A program made the translations under genes and the position numbers. Source: Pelobacter propionicus DSM 2379 (lineage in GTDB: Bacteria; Desulfobacterota; Desulfuromonadia; Geobacterales; Pseudopelobacteraceae). From it: a stretch of DNA of 64,000 bases. This document shows positions 1 to 8,817 of this stretch, piece by piece (positions within the stretch are counted from its first letter, which is position 1; each line of letters starts with the position of its first letter). Location: assembly GCF_000015045.1 (NCBI RefSeq), contig NC_008609.1, forward strand, positions 3,895,501 to 3,959,500, written 5' to 3'. Under the pieces are notes generated by a model. The model was not told where the DNA came from. It worked only from the letters and a program-made list of their open reading frames with translations, and searched no databases.

Positions 1-774
1 GAGCAGGAAACCGGCCAGGGGTCCCAGACCAAGCCCAAAGGGAAGGAATACCGCCGCCAGCAGGGAGGCCAGAACTATCATTTCAATGCTGATGGCCATC
101 CGAAACAGGGCCAGCAGACGGCCGCTGTACTCGGTGAAGGCACCGGCAACGATCTCGGTTTCAGCCTCGGGGGTGTCGAAGGGGACCTTCTCCAGTTTAC
201 CCAGCATCACCACCAGCCCTACGCCAAAACCGATCAGGTTCAACAGCCAGCGCCAGGGGTGGGCGCCATAGTAGGCGGCCATACCGGCCAGGGACCAGCT
301 GTCGGCCAGACAGGCCGGCGCCAGCAGCGCCAGGTAGAGCGGCACCTCGTATGCCAAAAGCTGGGTCAGGGAGCGGACCGCGCCGATCATGGAGTAGAGC
401 GAGGCCGAATACCACCCGGCCAGGAAGAAGGTCATGGTGGGGATGGTCAGCAGGTAGACTACGATCACCAGATCCCCCTCGAAGGAGAGCAGCGCCCCCC
501 TTCCCCAGATGGGGATGTAGAGGATGGCGCATACCGAGGCGGCCAGCGCCACCAGTGGCATCAGCCTGAACATGAACGGGTCGGCCTCCTCCGGTATGAT
601 GTCCTCCTTGGAGGAGAGCTTGATGAAGTCGGCAAAGGGCTGGAACCAGGGAGGCCCCTGCCTGTTCTGCATGCGGGCGTACAACTTCCTGTCGCAGAAT
701 TCCGCCACCATCCCGGCCAGGCTGAGGAAGAGAAAACCGGGGAATATCAGAAGATTGAAGAGTGCCTGTGTCAT
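1..774 (-). CDS. NuoH/HyfC-like membrane subunit of group 4 hydrogenase (partial)
   Basis: The reading frame starts at ATG 774 and runs off the left edge, so the C-terminus is missing. The translated start contains the ARMQNRQGP and FADFIKLSSKED signatures of the NuoH / HyfC / EchB family, the membrane subunit that anchors the hydrogenase module and forms the entry to the ion path. Its ATG overlaps the TGA of the upstream large-subunit gene as ATGA, indicating translational coupling. It belongs to the operon that begins at 8817. Length and last helices cannot be judged. An ordinary complex I NuoH is the alternative, but the hydrogenase-type cysteine motifs in the neighbouring large subunit argue against that. 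Confidence 0.8.
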   Translation of the reverse strand, partial: MTQALFNLLIFPGFLFLSLAGMVAEFCDRKLYARMQNRQGPPWFQPFADFIKLSSKEDIIPEEADPFMFRLMPLVALAASVCAILYIPIWGRGALLSFEGDLVIVVYLLTIPTMTFFLAGWYSASLYSMIGAVRSLTQLLAYEVPLYLALLAPACLADSWSLAGMAAYYGAHPWRWLLNLIGFGVGLVVMLGKLEKVPFDTPEAETEIVAGAFTEYSGRLLALFRMAISIEMIVLASLLAAVFLPFGLGLGPLAGFLL

Positions 775-2000
775 GGCCGTCTGTCTCCACGCAGCATCTG
801 CAGCCTGCGGCTCGGGCCGCTGAAATCGATCCCCCGGTTGCGGCGGTACCATTCCACGCCCCGACGGCGCAGCTCGCTCCATTCCATCAGCTGCCTCCCC
901 TCACCCAACAGTTCCAGACAGCGATCGGCACAGGAGAAGCAGGGGTCGATGGCGGCAACGATGATCGGCACGTCCGCCAGGTTGTTGTTTTCCATCATCT
1001 TGGCCACCGCCTGGATGTTGGCGAAGGTGGAGGCACGCACCTTGACCCGCTCCGGTTTATCCGTGCCGTTGGCCCTGATGTAGTGGAAACATTCTCCCCG
1101 CGGGGCTTCGTAGCGGGAGCAGGCCTCGCCGGCCGGTATCTTGCGCGGCGCCTTGACCGACACCTCTCCCTCCGGCAGTTCGTTCAGTATCTGGCGGATC
1201 ATCCTGAAGGACTCCATTAGCTCCCCGACTCTGACCAGGGTCCGTCCGTACACGTCGCAGTGGTCGTCGGTGATCACCCTGAAGTCCAGGCTCCCGTAGG
1301 CGGCGTAGGGGTCGTCCCTGCGGATGTCGCGGTCCACGTTGGATGCCCGCAGGGTTGGTCCAACCGCCGAGAGCAGCAGGGCATCCTCGTGGGACAGGTA
1401 GCCCACTCCGGCGAGACGAGCCGCCAGGGTCGGTTCTTCCGTTGCCACCTCGATGTAGTACTTTGTCCGCTCCTCCAGGGTGTTCACGGAATTACGAATC
1501 ATCTCGATCTGTTCCGGCGTGATGTCGCGCCGCACCCCTCCCAGGGTGTTGATGCCGTAGTTGACCCGGTTGCCCCCCAGTTCCGCCAGTATGTCCATGA
1601 CCAGTTCGCGGTCGCGCCAGCTGTACATCAACAGGGTGTCGAAACCGATCTCGTGCCCGGCCACCCCCAGCCAGAGCAGGTGACTGTGGATCCGCTCCAG
1701 CTCTCCCACCAGTGAGCGGATGTAGTTCGCCCGTGGCGGAATGGTCAGGCCGGCGATCTCCTCAACCGCCTGGATGTAGGCCGTGGAGTGGGTGTGGGAG
1801 CAGATTCCGCAGATCCGCTCCAGCAGATAGAGGCACTGCAGGTACGAGCGTTCTTCGCACGCCTTCTCGATCCCCCGGTGGTTGTAGCCGAGACGCATGC
1901 TGGTGGTGACAATCTTCTCGCCGGTAACGGTAATGGAGAAGTTGGCCGGCTCCTTCAGCGCGGGATGCTGCGGGCCGATGGGGATGGTGACCGGTGACAT
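771..2000 (-). CDS. Group 4 [NiFe]-hydrogenase large subunit (NuoD/HycE-like)
   Basis: Catalytic subunit of a membrane-bound energy-converting hydrogenase. Numbering from the GTG at 2009, it has an N-terminal RICGICSHTH motif (C67, C70) and a C-terminal DPCFSCADR motif (C357, C360). These are the L1 and L2 CxxC pairs that hold the Ni-Fe centre in [NiFe]-hydrogenases and are absent from true complex I NuoD. About 50 residues follow the L2 motif; related HycE-type subunits have a tail removed by a maturation protease, so this may be a cleaved extension. GTG 2009 abuts the Shine-Dalgarno sequence, whereas ATG 2000 has AGGAAGGAG eight bases upstream, so 2000 is preferred. The gene directly follows the NuoC-like gene. 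Confidence 0.85.
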   Translation of the reverse strand: MSPVTIPIGPQHPALKEPANFSITVTGEKIVTTSMRLGYNHRGIEKACEERSYLQCLYLLERICGICSHTHSTAYIQAVEEIAGLTIPPRANYIRSLVGELERIHSHLLWLGVAGHEIGFDTLLMYSWRDRELVMDILAELGGNRVNYGINTLGGVRRDITPEQIEMIRNSVNTLEERTKYYIEVATEEPTLAARLAGVGYLSHEDALLLSAVGPTLRASNVDRDIRRDDPYAAYGSLDFRVITDDHCDVYGRTLVRVGELMESFRMIRQILNELPEGEVSVKAPRKIPAGEACSRYEAPRGECFHYIRANGTDKPERVKVRASTFANIQAVAKMMENNNLADVPIIVAAIDPCFSCADRCLELLGEGRQLMEWSELRRRGVEWYRRNRGIDFSGPSRRLQMLRGDRRP

Positions 2001-2005
2001 GGCAA

Positions 2006-2470
2006 TCACTCCTTCCTGTCAAGCATTTCCGTCTTCCACTCCTTGCGCAGGGGGTACTGGCCCTCGGGCCAGTCATCCGGCAGCGGGTAGCGGGGGCCGG
2101 GGGGCAGACCCTCGATTCTGAAGCCGAGCAGGTCCACCAGTTCTTTCTCGTAGTACTCCGCGTTGGGGAATTTCCCGGTCATGGTGGCGATCACCGGATC
2201 GGTCTTCGGCTGATAGCGCCTGACGGTCAGCAGGATCCCGTCATCGGCGGCCAGCACGTACATGACCCCCAGAGTCTCCCCCTCGTCGGTTCCCACCAGG
2301 GATACCAAGGAGATGAACCCAAGTTCGCTGTAGGCGAAATCGATCAGGCTGTTGAGGGTCTCCGCAGGGGTGTCCACAAAGATGCGTCGTTCCCGCTGGA
2401 CCCGGATACTCTCCTTGAGCCCGGGAAAACGTCTGGCCAGCTCCTCGGCAATGGTTGTTTCGCGTGTCAT
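2006..2470 (-). CDS. NuoC-like (30 kDa) subunit of group 4 hydrogenase
   Basis: A 154-residue NuoC / HycE-N-terminal family protein that would sit beside the large and small subunits in the peripheral arm. The family's C-terminal block is visible around residues 100-150: FPNAEYYEKELVDLLGF followed by PLPDDWPEGQYPLRKEW. In E. coli Hyc/Hyf this domain is fused to the large subunit; here it is a separate gene, as in many complex I operons. It starts at ATG 2470 with AGGAAGG upstream and ends 5 bp before the preferred start of the large-subunit gene, so the two are probably coupled. Confidence 0.8.
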   Translation of the reverse strand: MTRETTIAEELARRFPGLKESIRVQRERRIFVDTPAETLNSLIDFAYSELGFISLVSLVGTDEGETLGVMYVLAADDGILLTVRRYQPKTDPVIATMTGKFPNAEYYEKELVDLLGFRIEGLPPGPRYPLPDDWPEGQYPLRKEWKTEMLDRKE

Positions 2471-2512
2471 GTCCAGCCTGCCTTCCTGGTGATACCACTG
2501 TTGTTTAGTATA

Positions 2513-2947
2513 TCAGTCTGCTTTCAGAGTTGACAGCAACTTGACCACGCCGTCGATGATCGCCTCGGGGCGGGCGGCGCAGCCGGGGATGTAGGCCGAG
2601 ACGGGCAGCACCGTATCTGTCCCCCCCAGCACGTTGTAGCACCCCTGGAAGACGCCGGCGGAGCAGGCGCAGGTTCCCACCGCAATGACAAATTTAGGGT
2701 CCGCCATCTGCTCGTAGATGCGCAGCAGGCGGTCCTTGGTCTGCCTAGTTACCGGGCCGGAACAGAGCAGCACATCGGCATGCCGGGGAGTTCCCTTGAG
2801 CTGGATTCCGAAGCGCTCCAGATCGAAGCGGGGGGTCAGCGAATCGACAATTTCGATGTCGCAACCGTTGCAGGCGCCGGTATTGAAGTGGATCACCCAG
2901 GGGGATTTGATCCGCGCCCATGTCACCAGTTTGTCCAGTGCTTTCAT
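2513..2947 (-). CDS. Group 4 [NiFe]-hydrogenase small subunit (NuoB/HycG-like)
   Basis: A 144-residue protein carrying the proximal [4Fe-4S] cluster that passes electrons to the Ni-Fe centre. Cysteines at C26 and C29 (GACNGCD), C93 (GTCAC) and C123 (PGCAARPE) match the four-ligand pattern of the family. An upstream ATG at 3013 would extend the protein into the NuoA-like gene. ATG 2947 lies 1 bp after that gene ends and has AGGAAGG nine bases upstream, so it is chosen. The CxxC spacing resembles hydrogenase small subunits rather than the tandem CC of complex I NuoB. Confidence 0.83.
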   Translation of the reverse strand: MKALDKLVTWARIKSPWVIHFNTGACNGCDIEIVDSLTPRFDLERFGIQLKGTPRHADVLLCSGPVTRQTKDRLLRIYEQMADPKFVIAVGTCACSAGVFQGCYNVLGGTDTVLPVSAYIPGCAARPEAIIDGVVKLLSTLKAD

Positions 2948-2948
2948 G

Positions 2949-3290
2949 TCAGGCATCCTTCCTGAAGAGTGCCGCCAGCCCCGTTGCCGCGGAGATGGTG
3001 AACAGTGCGGCAAACAGCGAATCCGGGAGGGAACCGGAGGGGACCGTGGCGATGATCATGGCAACCACATGCATGATGGTGAAGAAGAAGGCGAAGGAGA
3101 AAAACTGGCCGTAGTCCGGCTGCAGGCGATGGTGTTGCACATCCTCGCCGCAGGCATAGGGCTTGCTCTTTCCCTTGCGCTCGGTCCCCTTGTTGACGAT
3201 GATTCCCAGCAGCCAGAAATCCACCAGCGCCGAGATCAGCAGCAGCACGAAGGCAATGGGCGGAGACAGAAGCAATGACGTCGTATCCAT
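2949..3290 (-). CDS. NuoA-like membrane subunit
   Basis: A 113-residue protein with three predicted membrane helices and the NuoA hallmark KPYACGE in the loop after helix 1. The acidic residues normally found in NuoA helix 2 are replaced by a hydrophobic, His-containing stretch (FFFTIMHVVAMI). NuoA-type subunits belong to complex I and are not usual in the Hyc/Hyf/Ech hydrogenases, so its presence makes this operon unusually complex-I-like. ATG 3290 has a GGGAGGG ribosome binding site; the ATG at 3308 would overlap the preceding gene. Family assignment is good, exact role inferred. Confidence 0.7.
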   Translation of the reverse strand: MDTTSLLLSPPIAFVLLLISALVDFWLLGIIVNKGTERKGKSKPYACGEDVQHHRLQPDYGQFFSFAFFFTIMHVVAMIIATVPSGSLPDSLFAALFTISAATGLAALFRKDA

Positions 3291-3304
3291 GGTCGGCCCT
3301 CCCT

Positions 3305-3637
3305 TCAACCCTTGAGGTTGTTCATCCGGCGGCTGTCCAGGTCGCCGTTTTTCCTGAAGTGGCCGATGACCACTCCCGCGGCCGCCACCAGGATCACTAC
3401 CTCCATGACGATCAGGGTGATGATGAATGCCTGGGAGATACCGGTGTTTCCGGTCAGGTAGCCGGCAGCGGCCAGGATCAGGGTGACCCCCTTGGTCATC
3501 AACTCCACGCCGATCAGGACGCGGATCAGGTTATGGGTTATCCACATGCAGTAGAAGCCGGTTACGATCAGCATGGCCGAGACGATGAAGTAATCTCCGA
3601 ATGCGGATCGGCTGAGATTGATCCCCTCATTTATCAT
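3305..3637 (-). CDS. NuoK/HyfE-like membrane subunit
   Basis: A 110-residue protein with three membrane helices matching the NuoK/MnhC family: helix 2 carries IRVLIGVELMTKGVTLIL, including the conserved membrane glutamate, and helix 3 has the FIITLIVMEVVILVA block with a second acidic residue. These buried glutamates are part of the ion-translocating path in complex I relatives. ATG 3637 has AAGGGG seven bases upstream and overlaps the end of the NuoJ-like gene by 11 bp; the ATG at 3661 lacks a comparable site. Confidence 0.78.
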   Translation of the reverse strand: MINEGINLSRSAFGDYFIVSAMLIVTGFYCMWITHNLIRVLIGVELMTKGVTLILAAAGYLTGNTGISQAFIITLIVMEVVILVAAAGVVIGHFRKNGDLDSRRMNNLKG

Positions 3638-4118
3638 GGCTGATCCCCTTGAAAAGAACAATTACCCCGTAGATGCCTGCGAACATGGCCGCCAGTTGCC
3701 CGAATACATCGGTTCTGCGCAGGTTCCAGAGCGTATGGCGGATATCCTGGCCGGACAGGGCATGGGACACCGGAACCGGGTTATCGTTGAAAACCGATTG
3801 TGCAGCCCAGGCCATCAGCAGGACCAGGATGACCATGGGAAAAAAGCGGGAGTAGTGGTTGACCTCCCCCTTCTGCTGCTCCCTGGGCGATGCGGGTTGG
3901 GTGAGGCTGATCACGCTGACGAAAACAACCGTTATCAGGCCGGCGCAGACCGAAAGCTCGAACACCGCCGCCAGGGGGGAGTTCATGGTGAACAAGAGCG
4001 CCGTCAGGGTGGCGCTCACCAGGGCCAGCCCAATGGCCATCCTGAGCAGGCTCTTGGAGAGCACGGTGTAGAAACCGAACAGGACCAGCAGGGGGAGCAG
4101 TAGCGTGGTGATGTTCAT
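3627..4118 (-). CDS. NuoJ-like membrane subunit
   Basis: A 163-residue membrane protein of about five helices. Helix 3 contains VFELSVCAGLITVVFVSVISL, matching the NuoJ / MbhD-type segment that lines the central hydrophilic axis of complex I and related hydrogenases. Its ATG overlaps the stop of the NuoN-like gene by four bases (ATGA), so the two are translationally coupled. The long polar stretch between helices 3 and 4 is typical of the family. Confidence 0.75.
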   Translation of the reverse strand: MNITTLLLPLLVLFGFYTVLSKSLLRMAIGLALVSATLTALLFTMNSPLAAVFELSVCAGLITVVFVSVISLTQPASPREQQKGEVNHYSRFFPMVILVLLMAWAAQSVFNDNPVPVSHALSGQDIRHTLWNLRRTDVFGQLAAMFAGIYGVIVLFKGISHDK

Positions 4119-5527
4119 AAAAGCCCCCCCAGCGGCAGGATGATGGTATCGAACAGGAACGGCAGCAACAGCCCCACCGCGATGATGATCAGGCTGAAGA
4201 GTATGCTCGGCCCGGTAATCAGGCTGCCCGCCTCGTTAATGCCCTCCCACTCCGGGGCCAGTTTCCCGAAGAAGACCTTGCGCTGCAGGATCAGGAAGTA
4301 GGCCAGGGTCAGCAGGCTAGCCAGGATGGCAACGGCCATGTAGCCGCCGTGGCCGGCCCTCCAGAGGGCGACCACGATCACCAGCTTGCTCCAGAAGCCG
4401 GCCAGGGGAGGGATTCCGGCCGCCGACAGGAAGGCGATGACGGAGGTCGTACCGGTGATCGGCATCCTGGCGCTAAGACCACCCAGACGGTCCAGGTCGC
4501 GGATCCCGGTACTGGCCTCAACCGCGCTGGCGTTCATGAACAGCTGGGTCTTGAAGAGGGTGTGGTTGAAGAGGTGGAAGATGGCGCCAGCCACCCCCAG
4601 TTCGGAACCAGCCCCCAGACTGAGTATGATGTAGCCGACCTGGCTGATGCTGGAGTAGGCGAGCATGCGCTTGAAGTCCCGCTGCCCCATGGCAGCCAGG
4701 GCACCGGTGACGATGGAGAGCGCCCCGACGAAGAGCAGCATCTGCTCGGTCTTGGGAGTGAAGCCGAACACATCCCTGACCAGGCGGATCAGGGTATAGA
4801 TGCCGGAGACCTTGGTCACGATGCCGGCCAGCAGCATGGAAACCGGCGCCGAAGCCGACGTGTAGGCGTCGGGGAGCCAACCGTGGAACGGCACCAGCCC
4901 CCCCTTAATGAACAGTCCGGCAAGAAAGGCAAGCACGGCGAACTGCACCAGGAAGTTGTCGTGGTGGCTGGCTATGGCCCCCGCCACCAGCGGGAAATCC
5001 GTGCCGCCGCCAACCAGCAGGAAGATTCCGTTGGAGGCCAGCATCAGTATGGTGGCGATGGCCGAGAGGATGATGTATTTGAACGACCCCTCGAAGGCGT
5101 CGTGTTCGTGCCGGAAGGCGATCAGGACGAAGGAGGTAACCGAGACGATTTCCATGAACACGTAGAGCGAGAAGGTGTCCCTGACCAGCACGACCCCGTT
5201 CATCCCCAGCAGGGAGATCAGCAGCAGGCTGGCAAAGTTGTGCCGCTCCCGCTCATCGGTGATCAACTCCCGGGCGACGATGGACGAGGCACAGGTCACC
5301 AGGCCGATGATCAGAAGCATCAGCTGACTGAGTCCGTCGGCCGGCGCCAGGGGGATCAGCGCGGATGGCATCCCCCACACAGCCGCCTGGGGAAAGAGGG
5401 AGACCACAACCTGGGCAGCTCCCAGCAGAAGCGGCCAGAGCGTCAAGGCCCGCCTCGTGGAACGCCCCAGGGGGAGGTTCGATGCGATTACGCCTAACAA
5501 CGGAAGAACAAGCAGAAGCGAGCTCAT
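4115..5527 (-). CDS. NuoN/MnhD-type antiporter-like subunit
   Basis: A 470-residue polytopic protein of the proton_antipo_M family. Signatures include a membrane glutamate in FMEIVSVTSF, the FIKGGLVPFHGWLPDAY block with the pumping lysine, a second lysine in LAGIVTKVSGIY, and HTLFKTQLF in the C-terminal half. It is one of three antiporter-like subunits in the operon, each expected to move one ion per cycle when coupled to the hydrogenase. It starts 18 bp after the NuoL-like gene ends. Confidence 0.8.
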   Translation of the reverse strand: MSSLLLVLPLLGVIASNLPLGRSTRRALTLWPLLLGAAQVVVSLFPQAAVWGMPSALIPLAPADGLSQLMLLIIGLVTCASSIVARELITDERERHNFASLLLISLLGMNGVVLVRDTFSLYVFMEIVSVTSFVLIAFRHEHDAFEGSFKYIILSAIATILMLASNGIFLLVGGGTDFPLVAGAIASHHDNFLVQFAVLAFLAGLFIKGGLVPFHGWLPDAYTSASAPVSMLLAGIVTKVSGIYTLIRLVRDVFGFTPKTEQMLLFVGALSIVTGALAAMGQRDFKRMLAYSSISQVGYIILSLGAGSELGVAGAIFHLFNHTLFKTQLFMNASAVEASTGIRDLDRLGGLSARMPITGTTSVIAFLSAAGIPPLAGFWSKLVIVVALWRAGHGGYMAVAILASLLTLAYFLILQRKVFFGKLAPEWEGINEAGSLITGPSILFSLIIIAVGLLLPFLFDTIILPLGGLL

Positions 5528-5545
5528 CCCACTATCCTCCTTGTG

Positions 5546-7378
5546 TCACACATTCAGGTACAGCCCCATCAGGATCAGGCCAATGGCCACCCAGGCCATG
5601 TAGGTGGCGTAACTGCCGTTATGCAGCGCGGACAGGGAACGGGAGCAGAACTGCGCCGTCCGCACCGCCATGACATTGAACAGCCAGTCGTTGGCGCGAT
5701 CGATCCACCACGCCAGCCGGGAGAAGCCCTGGACAACTTTCATGCCCAGGTCGTAGGGATCGAACAGGCGCCGTTCGGCACGCTCGTAGACCGGATGCAG
5801 CAGGGGCGAGTAGTGGATGTGATCGGACGCCCCGACTCCCGTGCCACTCTTCCTGACGCCGTAGAGGTGGTTGATCCAGGCAGCGAAGAGCACCAGCATG
5901 GTCATGAATACCAGGAAGCGGTTCTGGGGGAATCCGCCGAAATGGTGCCCGGCCGCCAGCTGGGGGCCGATGATTGGGACGATCAGGGTGTCCAGCGGAA
6001 GCCGGTTGGCCACCCCGAAGAGGACGCATCCACCGGCGATAGTGACCATGGGGATCAGCATGGAGAGCGGCGCCTCCCTGACCAGGGAGAAGGAAGCCTC
6101 ATCCTCGGCCTTGCCGAGAAAGACCGCATGTCCCAGCTTGAGGAATGATGCCGCGGTCAGGAACGATCCGGCCAGGGCGCCCGCGTAGAAAATCCAGTGC
6201 CGCTCCAGGGCGCCGTCGTAGATCAGTTCCTTGGAGAAGAAGCCGTTGAAGGGGGGCACGCCGGATATGGCGGCGGCGGCGATGATGAAGCAGATGAAGG
6301 TGATCGGCATGCGCATGCCCATGCCACCCAGCTTCTTCAGGTCGGTGGTGCCGGTCTGGGCCTCCACCGAGCCGCTGGTCAGGAACAGGCAGCTCTTGTA
6401 CATGGCGTGGTTAATCATGTGGAAGATGCCGCCAACAATCCCCACCGGGACCGCAGTGCCGATGCCCAGGATCATGTAGCCAACCTGGCTGATGGCGTGG
6501 TAGGAGAGCAGCCGCTTGTAGTCCTTCTGGATCAGGGCCATCATGACCGCCAGCAGGATGGTGACCACCCCCAGGGTCATGAGCAGCGGGCTGAGCCAGG
6601 AAGCGGGGGAGAGGGCGAACAGGTCCAGGGTGATGCGGGAGAGGAAGTAGATCCCCAAAAGCTTCTCCAGGGCCGCCGGCATCAGGGCCATGAAGGGGAG
6701 CGGTGCATCCACCGCCGCGTCCGGAATCCAGCTGTGGAAGGGCATGCTGCCGGCCTTGGATGTTGCGCCGATCACCAGCAGCAGGAAAGCGGCTCCGGCC
6801 AGTGCCGAATCGGGGCTGAGGTGGATGCGGCTGATGGTCATGGTGCCTGCCAAAAAGCCGGTCATGCCGATACCGACCATCATCAGGATGTCGGATACGC
6901 CGATCAGGACAAAGGCCTTGATGGCCGAACGGAATGATTCCCCGCTGCCGATGACGATGAATCCGAAAATGGTGCACAGCAGTCCTTCCCAGAAGAAGAG
7001 CATCAGGATCAGGTTGTCGGCCAGCACCGCGCCGTTGACCATCCCCAGGGAAATCAGCAGGTAGGCATAGAACTGGTTGGTGTGGCTGCGCCTGGCCATG
7101 AAGTGCAGGGAGTAGAGGGAGACCAGAAGGGCAAAACCGGCGGCGGCGGCCAGGATGAAGGCGCTGAAATGGTACAGGCGCAGCTCGAACAGCATGCCGA
7201 AACCGGCCCAGGGGAGGGAGAGCAGCACCTCATGGCCGAACATCCACAGACAGATCAGGAGGTTGGCGAGCGTTGCCAGCAGGGCCAGTGCGCCCTGCCC
7301 CCCCTTGGGGAGAACCAGTGCCACTGATCCACACAGGGCCGGAAGCAGTATGGCGCACATCATCATGCTTTCCGTCAT
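5546..7378 (-). CDS. NuoL-type antiporter-like subunit
   Basis: A 610-residue proton-pumping subunit homologue, the longest of the three antiporter-like proteins and close to the usual NuoL length. It shows LFFWEGLLCTIFGF with the membrane glutamate, SKAGSMPFHSWIPDAAVDAP with the key lysine, and HAMYKSCLFLTSGSVEAQTG. A C-terminal extension of some 150 residues carries extra helices, but I cannot tell whether it forms the long lateral helix of NuoL. Its ATG overlaps the stop of the NuoM-like gene (ATGA). Confidence 0.8.
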   Translation of the reverse strand: MTESMMMCAILLPALCGSVALVLPKGGQGALALLATLANLLICLWMFGHEVLLSLPWAGFGMLFELRLYHFSAFILAAAAGFALLVSLYSLHFMARRSHTNQFYAYLLISLGMVNGAVLADNLILMLFFWEGLLCTIFGFIVIGSGESFRSAIKAFVLIGVSDILMMVGIGMTGFLAGTMTISRIHLSPDSALAGAAFLLLVIGATSKAGSMPFHSWIPDAAVDAPLPFMALMPAALEKLLGIYFLSRITLDLFALSPASWLSPLLMTLGVVTILLAVMMALIQKDYKRLLSYHAISQVGYMILGIGTAVPVGIVGGIFHMINHAMYKSCLFLTSGSVEAQTGTTDLKKLGGMGMRMPITFICFIIAAAAISGVPPFNGFFSKELIYDGALERHWIFYAGALAGSFLTAASFLKLGHAVFLGKAEDEASFSLVREAPLSMLIPMVTIAGGCVLFGVANRLPLDTLIVPIIGPQLAAGHHFGGFPQNRFLVFMTMLVLFAAWINHLYGVRKSGTGVGASDHIHYSPLLHPVYERAERRLFDPYDLGMKVVQGFSRLAWWIDRANDWLFNVMAVRTAQFCSRSLSALHNGSYATYMAWVAIGLILMGLYLNV

Positions 7379-8817
7379 GGCGTCACCCCCATGATCTGCT
7401 GTACGGCGGTCTGGACATAGAGCGAGGGATAACTGATCAGCAGCCCTCCTGCCAGGGAGAGCAGCGCCAGCAGGGCGACGCTCACCAGCATGACCGGGGC
7501 ACCCTCGGCAACGGGAGTGGTCTTGGGCTCACCCAGGAAGATCATGGCAAAGATCCTGAACAGATAGATCACCGTCAGGAAGGCCCCCAGGATGAAGATG
7601 GTCGTCAGCAGGTAGTCGCCGCTCCTGATCGCTCCGGCGATGACCATGTACTTGCTGAAGAATCCGCCGAAGGGGGGAATGCCCATGACTGAAAAGGAGC
7701 AGAGCAGGAAGGAAACCGCGGTCACCGGCATGGTCTTGATCAGCCCCCCCAGCTTGGTGATGTCTTTTACGTGCAGCTTCTGCTCCACCACACCGGCACA
7801 GAGGAAGATGCCCCCCTTGGCGATGCTGTGCATCAGGATGTACAATAGTCCTCCGGCGAATCCCAGGGGATTGCCGATGGAAAGCCCCAGCAGGATGAAC
7901 CCCAACTGGCTGACCGTGGAGTAGGCGATGATGCGTTTCATGTCGGTCTCGATCAGGGCAGCCCCGCCCGAGACCAGGGCGCTGATGCCGGCGATCATCG
8001 GCACGACGCTGTTCCAGGCCGGGTCCACCGTGAACGAGGCAACAAACAGCCTGGCATAGACGTACACGCCGATCTTGACCAGCACCGCGGCGTGCAGCAG
8101 GGCGGTCACCGGCGTGGGGGCCACGCCCGCGTCGGGAAGCCAGGTGTGCAGGGGGAAGGTAGCCGATTTGGAGAGGATGCCGAAGAGGATCAGCAGCACG
8201 GCCAGATTGGCCACCGGGTTGGCTGCCGAGGCGCTCTTGATCACCTGCAGGTCGAAGGAGCCGTACTGGCCGTGGATCATGATGAAGCCGATCAGCATGA
8301 CAAAGGCGCCGAAGCCGGTCATCAGGAAGGCCTTGTCGGCCCTGACCACGCAGAGCGGCTCGCGGAAGAATCCGATCAGGCGCCAGCAGGCGATGGCGGT
8401 GATCTCCCAGAACAGGTAGATCAGGATCAGGTTGGCCGAGTAGACGATCCCCATCATGGAGCCGAGGAACAGCACCACCATGAAATAGTATTCGTTCTGG
8501 TTATCGTAATGGCTGATGTAGCCCATGGAGTAGAGCACGATGACGGCACCCACCAGCATGGAGACAATGGCCATGAAGACCGCCAGGCTGTCCGCCAGAA
8601 AGAGGTTGTTCCCCCCGAGAAAGGGAATGGAGATGCTCTCCGTCCCGCCGGCCAGCACCAAGGGAACCAGGGATGACGAGCAGATCAGGGAAGAGGTAAC
8701 CAGGGCAAGGGCGCCCAGGTTTCTGAGCCCCTTGGACAGCTGGCCCATGAGGGGAAGTAGAAAAGCTCCCGCGATCGGAACGAAAACAGCCATCCACACA
8801 ATGATGTTGGTTTTCAT
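7375..8817 (-). CDS. NuoM/HyfB-type antiporter-like subunit, first gene of the operon
   Basis: A 480-residue proton_antipo_M protein. Visible are YLFWEITAIACW (membrane glutamate), LSKSATFPLHTWLPDAGVAP (pumping lysine) and LYILMHSIAKGGIFLCAG. It is the first gene of the hydrogenase operon, with about 265 bases of leader between the candidate promoter and its start. The frame could begin at a TTG at 8841, but ATG 8817 has GTGGAG six bases upstream and begins directly before the first hydrophobic helix, so it is preferred. Confidence 0.8.
   Translation of the reverse strand: MKTNIIVWMAVFVPIAGAFLLPLMGQLSKGLRNLGALALVTSSLICSSSLVPLVLAGGTESISIPFLGGNNLFLADSLAVFMAIVSMLVGAVIVLYSMGYISHYDNQNEYYFMVVLFLGSMMGIVYSANLILIYLFWEITAIACWRLIGFFREPLCVVRADKAFLMTGFGAFVMLIGFIMIHGQYGSFDLQVIKSASAANPVANLAVLLILFGILSKSATFPLHTWLPDAGVAPTPVTALLHAAVLVKIGVYVYARLFVASFTVDPAWNSVVPMIAGISALVSGGAALIETDMKRIIAYSTVSQLGFILLGLSIGNPLGFAGGLLYILMHSIAKGGIFLCAGVVEQKLHVKDITKLGGLIKTMPVTAVSFLLCSFSVMGIPPFGGFFSKYMVIAGAIRSGDYLLTTIFILGAFLTVIYLFRIFAMIFLGEPKTTPVAEGAPVMLVSVALLALLSLAGGLLISYPSLYVQTAVQQIMGVTP

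Noticed and set aside
197-790. Minus-strand 197-codon frame overlapping the start of the hydrogenase operon end
   Set aside because: It is the out-of-frame shadow of the partial NuoH-like gene, which has the conserved family motifs in the adjacent frame.
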